Assembly (NCBI GenBank): GCA_022539475.1
Contig: VCMS01000169.1
Span: 183,736 to 247,735 of the forward strand
Direction of reading: 5' to 3'
Origin: Gracilaria domingensis
Taxonomy: Eukaryota > Rhodophyta > Florideophyceae > Gracilariales > Gracilariaceae
DNA length: 64,000 bases
In this document: piece after piece, positions 58,038-64,000 of the stretch
How positions within the stretch are numbered: position 1 is the first letter of the stretch
Layout: each line of letters starts with the position of its first letter
Position numbers and translations under genes: made by a program
Notes under the pieces: model-generated
Database searches by the model: none
The model's input: the letters and a program-made list of their open reading frames with translations, nothing else
What the model was told of the DNA's origin: nothing

Positions 58038-58504
58038 ATGCGTTCCACTTCCCAATCAGCAAATCGAGACGAACAAGCGGTGGAAGATGATGAGCACGCA
58101 CTGTCGTCTCCTACACTTCTCACATCCTTGCGTACGCACTGGCGTCGGGTCATCTTGATTTGCATATGGCTCGGAGGCGCCTACGTTGCATTCGGATTTG
58201 ACGTCAGCGCATTGCAACTGTACGTCATACTCACCGTCTTCTATCTCATCTTCACTAACTTGGGCGAACGACGAACCGGCCCATCGGCATATTCCGTGTT
58301 CAACCGCAATTGTGAGCCTATAATGGGTCAACTCAGCGCCGAACAGTTTGATAACGAAGTGCGTCGCCGTGCAGTGTGCGTTAATCCCAGTCTACCCATC
58401 ACATTCCAATTAATATGTACTGAACTAACCGCGCGTTTAGAAATGATGATGATGTTTTATCCAACATAGCGACTTCAACACTACACAACCTCATCGCAGT
58501 GTGA
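58038..58504 (+). CDS. SAYSvFN-domain protein (probably two exons)
   Basis: A small membrane protein of the SAYSD1 family (in animals a sensor at the ER translocon). From ATG 58038 it shows one or two hydrophobic helices (VILICIWLGGAYVAFGFDV and LYVILTVFYLIF) followed by the family signature GPSAYSVFNRNCEPIMGQLS and AEQFDNEVRRRA. Unspliced, the frame runs to TAG at 58469. However GTGCGT at 58376 with a branch ACTAAC and acceptor TTTAG at 58440 mark a 65-nt intron; splicing gives a 133-residue product ending VNDDDVLSNIATSTLHNLIA. The size and branch site match other introns here, so the spliced form is preferred. Confidence 0.78.
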
Positions 58505-58642
58505 CTCACACAGCAAATGTCGCACCAGATAGACATGACGAGCTCCTTCATTCGCTCCGTTCTCGGATACAAGCAGATAATCGTTCATCACGAAGGCGCT
58601 CATCGTTTGCGCCACTGCCTTCTCGACCGCGCAGACGCTAAC

Positions 58643-59504
58643 TTATAAAGTCGCCTTTCTTTCTCTTCCAGTGATTTCGTTAACGAACGGTAGAAGAAAT
58701 TGCGAAACCGCACGTCTGGCCCCCGCATCACCTGGTACCAAATGCCCCTTTTGATGCACATATTGACTTCTGTTACCGCTGTCAAACCTTTCGTACAGAG
58801 CTTCGCACGCCTTCGGTGGAACTATCTCATCTTGTTCACCCCATACGTGCAAGCTGGGTACTTTGATCGATATTTCATAGAGCGGCTGGTGTAGTGTTGC
58901 GCGAGACGGAAATCCGGAGAACAGCAACGCGAATCTTAACGAGTCAAACACGGGTTGCTCACGCATAGCGCATATAAGCGACACCACAGTGGCTCCTTGC
59001 GAGAATCCAAGTAGGCCATCAATATGCTGCGGTGTATGTCAGAAAAACGAGTAATATGGGAGAACGTGGATGAAGCACACTTACGTTTTCTCTGAACACA
59101 TCTTTCAGGTATGCGATTGTTTGATCAACCCCAACGTACACCGATGCCTGTCGTTCGGCAACCCACCATGTACGCGGCGTTGGGTCAGGTGTTGCGGAGA
59201 ACGCCTCGAATCGGATGGGTGCGGGACGCAGCACTGCGTAGTTGTTCTCACCGGCGGGATATGACAAGGGTGTCGTTGGTGGTGTGAGATGTTCCTCGAG
59301 GGCGAAAGGAGCATCGATGTAAACTAGTTCAGCTATGGGCGTATCGCCGTATGACGGTGTAGAGGACCCGGATTCCACATCGGCCTGCAAGGCCGCTATC
59401 GGTCGCGTTAGTGATTTTCGGAGCGCGCCAGTTTTGCGGCGAAAGCTCAACGAGCTTTGGCAATACCCATGTAAACATGCTATTCGGAGAGGTCGGCCTG
59501 ACAT
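58643..59504 (-). CDS. FSH1-type serine hydrolase (two exons)
   Basis: An alpha/beta hydrolase of the FSH (ovarian cancer gene 2-like) family; natural substrate uncertain, probably esters or thioesters in the cytosol. Exon 1 is 59504-59085 (MSGRPLRIACLHGYCQSS...KDVFREN), exon 2 is 59026-58643, joined in phase 0 across a 58-nt intron (GTAAGT...CGCAG). The 267-residue product has the nucleophile in GLLGFSQGA (S149), the Asp in VWGEQDEIVPP (D206) and the His in QKGHLVP (H235). Exon 1 also holds APFALEEH, the family's oxyanion-side strand. Converges with the SAYSvFN gene, 138 nt apart. Confidence 0.9.
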
Positions 59505-60444
59505 TTTGTGCCGTACCGCAAGGAGAGTTTCCGCCAGGCGGAATCTCGGTGAGCTTTTGCACCAGCTGTGTATGCAAAGGAGAAGTCACGGGGTCTCTCT
59601 AGGGGGCGTTGTGTGTGATAGTATGTACGATGTGAGTGAGGTCATGCCCCCAATGGAGCACCTATTGCTGCTTGGCATCAACTGTTGAACAGCAAAAGTA
59701 CGTGAATTGATCCTTCCCGATTTTGCAGTGCACCGAGTGCACCGCACTCTCAGCAAACGCGCGTGACTCACATGCGCCAGAGCCTCTGGCCCAGAGGGCT
59801 ACGCATCATCCATTGTCATGCCAAACTTCCAAAGTCAAAGGCTCTTGTGGAGTTTGGGTGACGCGATCATCATAAAGATCTCTTCTACTGCACTCATCAA
59901 TCATGTATGCTCATCGTGCCTCTCGCTACATTTGTCGCCGGAAAGCAACTCATCTGAGATGAGTCGCACCGCCAGCACCTGGCGCACACTGCCAATTACG
60001 CCCACCGCCACAATCATCACAACACCCACGAGCCAAACACGTCTTGTGTGGAGCGAGCTCTATAGTCTGCTCTTTCTTCTCGTCACGTTGCACGCGTCTC
60101 CGTCGTCGAGTGTGGCTGAGTGCGGCACTGGAGTGTTGTGCGTTGGGCGCCCGTCAATGCGGTTCTAAAGCACCACGGTGTTTGTAGTCATACGCAGTTC
60201 ACAATCTTCTTTAGTCGTACCCATTCAACCTATCTACGTAAGCTCCAGGTCCACTCATACCCTAAATGGTCGCACTCCACCTTCGTCCGGTACAGTCTAC
60301 CTCTGCCCTCCACTATGAACTTCCACCTGGGCTACATACCCTTCATTCACTCTCCGTCTCCGTCTTGCCTCTTGTGTTAAACCAGCTCCCAACATATGTC
60401 ATTTCGATACTGTTGTGTTTCGTGGTTTCCACATTCTCTTTAAA
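59505..60444. other. Gene-poor interval; one short open frame
   Basis: Only the short frame at 59959-60168 (separate entry) is worth noting. Pyrimidine-rich sequence near 60345-60430 may be the leader of the downstream gene. Confidence 0.4.
59959..60168 (+). CDS. Possible small secreted or membrane peptide, 69 aa
   Basis: Starts MSRTASTWRTLPITPTATII, then a hydrophobic stretch (YSLLFLLVTLHASPSSSVA) that could be a signal peptide, and ends ECGTGVLCVGRPSMRF. It could also be the first exon of a longer gene. Thr/Ser-rich and short, so it may be chance. Confidence 0.2.
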   Translation: MSRTASTWRTLPITPTATIITTPTSQTRLVWSELYSLLFLLVTLHASPSSSVAECGTGVLCVGRPSMRF

Positions 60445-60960
60445 ATGTCCCACAAACTCGAACGCGAGTCGTTCTTTGGCACTTTCAAGTTTGCCCTGAA
60501 GGTCTTTGAGGACAAACGACGTTTCCTTGAGAATTTCGACAGCGAGCAAGTACGACGCAGTCAGCTATGTGAGGCTAGGGATGGGCTTCAAGCTATTTTA
60601 CTAGAAGCCACATCAATGCATCGCATCTACAGCTGGTTAATTTCCGACGAAGCGGAACGGTTGGCCATCATCAGGAATGACCGGGAGCAAACGAATCTCC
60701 GACAGGCGAAGAAATGCGTTAATCGGTCAAAGAAAACTATCAAGCAGCTGAGAATGAAGGTTTTTCGTGCAGAAAGAGTGCTACACCAATTGCGGAAAGG
60801 CATAGAAGAAGTTGAAATTCTGCACGAGGAAGACTGTGCTAATGTGTCCTTAAAACCTTCGCCTTCATGCGTTGAATTTCTCAGGCGGGATGGGTGGAGT
60901 GAAACGGGAGATGTATCTCCAGACTCGCCCCTTCTCAGGACGTATGAAGGTATAAAGTAA
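60445..60960 (+). CDS. Hypothetical small coiled-coil protein, 171 aa
   Basis: ATG 60445 (MSHKLERESFFGTFKFALKV). It is highly charged and helical, with long Arg/Lys/Glu heptads between residues about 85 and 140 (KCVNRSKKTIKQLRMKVFRA). The pattern FGTFKFALKVFEDKRRFLEN recalls BAR-domain or sorting-nexin-type helices, but nothing decisive. The tail is Ser/Pro-rich. Stop TAA at 60958-60960. Cytosolic by absence of signals. Confidence 0.45.
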   Translation: MSHKLERESFFGTFKFALKVFEDKRRFLENFDSEQVRRSQLCEARDGLQAILLEATSMHRIYSWLISDEAERLAIIRNDREQTNLRQAKKCVNRSKKTIKQLRMKVFRAERVLHQLRKGIEEVEILHEEDCANVSLKPSPSCVEFLRRDGWSETGDVSPDSPLLRTYEGIK

Positions 60961-62118
60961 GACTCAGCGAAAAGAAGTAGGTCTACGGCACCCGTTGAAG
61001 AGAGGGATAGAGTAAGAGCGAAGCCGTTATAAGTTTTGGCAGACCGTCTGGGTAACTTTCTATGATGTAGATGAGGGCCTTTCTCGAATGTGCACAAGGT
61101 ATTGTGGAGATGATCTCTTTCTCTTAACTGTTTGTCACACTCATAATGACATGAAGGTTCACTTCAGTCTTTCCCTGTGCAAAAGATAGCTCTATTCCGG
61201 GGATTTTGTTTTGTTGCTTCACAGTATACGTCTAGTGTCAAAACGAAGAGCACTGAGGTACAAAAATGTGTTCGTGGCTAGGGAAGGGCAGAGTTTTCTA
61301 GTGGAAGAGTGCATCTTGTAGCGGAAACGCTCTGTAGCGCTTATCAGTCTCTCATGCAATAGAAGATAACGAGTCGTCGAGTAAAAGTTTCATTCGGCAA
61401 ATATTCCAAACGTCTCACCTTTTCTCGTGTCACATTTGCCATTGGTCGGTACCTATGACCCATGTGAAGTAATTGCAATCTGCGGAAAGTTCTCTCTGTA
61501 TTGTAAAACGCGTATGCTAGTTTCTCGTATGTGGGAAGTTCCGAAACGTCTGAAGGAAAAGGGCCACCAATACAAAAGGTTTATCTCGATCCATCGAACG
61601 TACTGTATCTACTAGTGTTTGCAAAAGTTGCCAACACCTTGGCCCTCCGTAGGATCAATCCGCAGCGCTCCACGCTTCTTGCGCTGAAGTCCTGCCTCCT
61701 ACTGGAATATCAATGCAACCCACTGGGGATATCCTTAGTACCCTTCTCTCAGAGAGAGAGAACGTGGCAAGAGAGAGAACACTGTGTTTCGCTGTTCCGT
61801 AGAGCGCTCTGTTGTTGGATCACCGCCCCCGTATTCATGAGCTGAGAGTGGGCTTCGGGACGGCATGGCGTCATGAAACAATTCCCATATCTGCTTGATG
61901 GGCCAAAAATACCAAAGGAACACGCTACAGCATTGTTGCTCGAAGAGCCTTTAAGGTGTACAGCCCTTACCTTCACGTGAGAAATACATCACATCATCCC
62001 ACATTCCCTAGTATTGACCTGAAGTGGGATAGGTACATAAATCGCTTCTTCAAGCATTCGTACCAGAAAGTCTGCAGACCTCCACATCCAGACGAACTTC
62101 TGCCGTAAAATTCGAATC
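60961..62118. other. Gene-free interval before the helicase
   Basis: A GA-rich patch (GAGAGAGAGAACGTGGCAAG, near 61751) and several short frames without recognisable content. Nothing else. Confidence 0.4.
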
Positions 62119-64000
62119 ATGGCTCCATCGCATCCCGTCCCTGTCACTTCCGACAGGTCTCAACCGCACGTCTTGACCGACGAGCAAAGAGCGATTGTCA
62201 CTGCCGTAGCACAAAAAGGCCGTAACGCGATCGTAAATGCGGTGGCCGGATCTGGAAAGACGCGCACAGCGCTAGCCACTGCCCGACAATGGCTGAGTAC
62301 TCGTCCGGCTTCTGCTAAGCCAACACAACAGGTGCTGCTCGTGGCCTACAACAAGCGCCTAGCGGAAGACATGTCCGCACAGTGTGAAGCGATGATGCCT
62401 AGTGCATTTCGACCTTTCACCCACGTGCGGACCATCCACAGCCTCGGACATCATTATTTCGGGGGGTATGGGCTAACCTCGGACCGCGAGCTTTCAAACT
62501 GGACAAGTGACCGGAAGCGGCCTAGGATTTCCCTTCCGGCCTTCGGGCTGGTCATTGTAGACGAAGCACAAGACCTGACGCCTGTGCTGTTTGAGTTTCT
62601 TCGACACTTCTTATCTCTACTCAGTTGTCGGCCGCAGCTACTGGTCCTCGGCGACCCTTTTCAACTGCTCTACCGTTTCAAAGGCGCCGATGAGGCATAT
62701 ATTCTTGAAGCGGATACCAACTTCAAGGATCTCGCAGCCAATGCGCCTTTCGAGCATTTCAGGCTGAGTATCTGTTTCCGGATCACGCATGAAATGGCTG
62801 CATGGATCAACGAGAATCTAAACCCAAACAACTTGCACCGCGCGCGCATGCCGTATCCAGGCTGGTTTGAGCAACACAAGAATAATATCGAGCAGTGGTG
62901 GGGAGAAGGCATCCGGGCAAACCCGAAGCGACCACCATCACCAGGGTCAGTAAGCTACTATAGACGCCCTCAGACGTCCCAAAGAGAAGCATTGGACCGC
63001 GTGGTCAACAAGGTTGAAACGGTCTTTCAGAACTACGGCACGGATTCGTCGGCGCTGCTGTCCCCTTCTATCTCCTCCAACCCTTATAGCCCCGTCCGTC
63101 TCATAACGAATAAGCTGTATAGCGTAAAAGGAGTGGAACAGTCGTGGTTCATCGATGATAGCCGTAGAGCGGACGGTCCTCTGTCAGACGCTGTGCGCCG
63201 TAACAAACGCATCGCTAGCACTATACATAAGTTCAAGGGTCGCGAGAGTGACGCTATCGTCTTCCTTGGGTTTGATAGCTTCGCAGAGCACGTCGAAAAG
63301 GTCGACCCACGTAACGTGTTTAACATGTTCTATGTCGGCGCCACTCGGGCACGAAAACAATTGCTCATTGTGCAATGGTCGGAGCAGGCATATGCTACCC
63401 ATACGTCCCGTGTGAAGTACGTAGAAGACGAAGATTTTGTGCCTGCGCCCTGCCCAGTAACAAAGGCACTGGAATACAGCCCGTATATCAAGATGCTGTG
63501 CGAGGAGTCACCGGCATGTCTTGAAGCGAAAACGACGGAAACCATCGATGCCGTCTTGCTCGGCCGTCAAGACTACTTAGTGAGCGGTGCACATACACCG
63601 CAACGGCTGAGTACGATGGAGAATGTCTCCGCCATCATTGAGCTGGGGGTGGAAGTGCAGCTCCAGCTGCTCCTTGACGACGGTAAGCTTGAAGTGCCAC
63701 CAGAATGGGATGGTGATGAAGAAATGCCGCTCGATCTGCAGGTCTTTTTCACACACTTGAGGAGTCAAGCTGAAAAAGCGCGGTCTTATTCCTGGGCGAG
63801 TGTGCTGGAGATTGCGACGGCCTTTTTGACGAAGAGGGATCGGATGTATTATCGCTGGAGACAGGTGCGCTACTTCGAACGTTGGCCGATCGTGATGAAC
63901 TCAGTGAAGCTGAATGAAGTGGTTCGCAACTTGGTAATGTTGTTGGACGTCGTGTGCGGGGGAAAGGGTGCGGAGGCCATGAAAGGTGCGGACGAAGTGG
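62119..64000 (+). CDS. SF1 DNA helicase, UvrD/PcrA-like (3' end beyond window)
   Basis: An uninterrupted frame from ATG 62119 to the window edge (627 codons seen). Motifs in order: VLTDEQRAIVTAV (Q-like motif), NAVAGSGKTRT (Walker A, K47/T48), RTIHSLGHHYF, LVIVDEAQDLTP (Walker B, 147-152), VLGDPFQLLYRFKGA (motif III), FRLSICFRI, STIHKFKGRESDAIVFLG (motif V) and FNMFYVGATRARKQLLIV (motif VI). This is the UvrD/FBH1/Srs2 helicase core, unwinding DNA with ATP. The domain 1B/2B insertions are short. The region beyond residue about 425 is not recognised. It may be a cellular repair helicase or derive from a mobile or viral element. Confidence 0.85.
   Translation, partial: MAPSHPVPVTSDRSQPHVLTDEQRAIVTAVAQKGRNAIVNAVAGSGKTRTALATARQWLSTRPASAKPTQQVLLVAYNKRLAEDMSAQCEAMMPSAFRPFTHVRTIHSLGHHYFGGYGLTSDRELSNWTSDRKRPRISLPAFGLVIVDEAQDLTPVLFEFLRHFLSLLSCRPQLLVLGDPFQLLYRFKGADEAYILEADTNFKDLAANAPFEHFRLSICFRITHEMAAWINENLNPNNLHRARMPYPGWFEQHKNNIEQWWGEGIRANPKRPPSPGSVSYYRRPQTSQREALDRVVNKVETVFQNYGTDSSALLSPSISSNPYSPVRLITNKLYSVKGVEQSWFIDDSRRADGPLSDAVRRNKRIASTIHKFKGRESDAIVFLGFDSFAEHVEKVDPRNVFNMFYVGATRARKQLLIVQWSEQAYATHTSRVKYVEDEDFVPAPCPVTKALEYSPYIKMLCEESPACLEAKTTETIDAVLLGRQDYLVSGAHTPQRLSTMENVSAIIELGVEVQLQLLLDDGKLEVPPEWDGDEEMPLDLQVFFTHLRSQAEKARSYSWASVLEIATAFLTKRDRMYYRWRQVRYFERWPIVMNSVKLNEVVRNLVMLLDVVCGGKGAEAMKGADEV

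Overview
This is a 64 kb stretch of nuclear eukaryotic DNA. The best guess is a red alga, probably a compact-gene florideophyte of the Chondrus type. Most genes are single open frames of several hundred codons. The few introns I can place are 58-116 nt long, with GT-AG ends and mostly yeast-like CTAAC branch sites. Ferrochelatase and an ABC1 kinase start with MAF-type leaders of the kind red algae use for plastid import, and a carrier protein has a plastid/thylakoid-like leader. The species is an inference; no organelle or rRNA marker is present.

Layout. 1-3129: the 3' end of ribulose-phosphate 3-epimerase, an array of three long imperfect hairpins, and two unrecognised genes. 3146-16344: a mobile-element zone. 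It holds a large Plavaka/KDZ-like transposase broken by two in-frame stops, a decayed intron/exon module that is partly duplicated, a 120-bp foldback hairpin, three copies (A, B, C) of one 765-817 bp LTR, and two broken pogo/Tigger-like transposases. LTR B is a solo LTR with a perfect 5-bp target duplication. LTR C interrupts the second transposase. 17030-43674: housekeeping genes, namely Trm7-like tRNA methyltransferase, a poly-Q/RGG protein, a plastid-type carrier, profilin (3 exons), a TBC Rab-GAP, NDUFA12 of complex I (2 exons), an SRPBCC protein, a single-pass membrane protein with introns, RAD18-like, an ABC1 kinase, ARMC6-like, an unknown 506-aa protein, PHF5A (2 exons), eRF1 and an ankyrin protein. 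45814-60960: kynurenine 3-monooxygenase, a Sec1/Munc18 protein, ferrochelatase, Ap4A phosphorylase, an M20 dipeptidase, a SAYSvFN protein (probably 2 exons), an FSH1-type serine hydrolase (2 exons) and a small coiled-coil protein. 62119-end: an SF1 (UvrD-like) helicase open to the window edge.

The genes are mostly unrelated housekeeping functions (translation termination, tRNA modification, splicing, DNA-damage tolerance, membrane traffic, heme and NAD metabolism, respiration), often in divergent or convergent pairs, and I see no operon-like functional cluster. The least ordinary content is structural: long near-perfect palindromes at 254-591, 7444-7563, 13696-13786, 16938-16987, 24131-24167 and 53861-53915, the mosaic LTR family, and the decayed transposases. 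I found no rRNA, tRNA or CRISPR. Several gene-free stretches of 1-2 kb hold nothing I can name.
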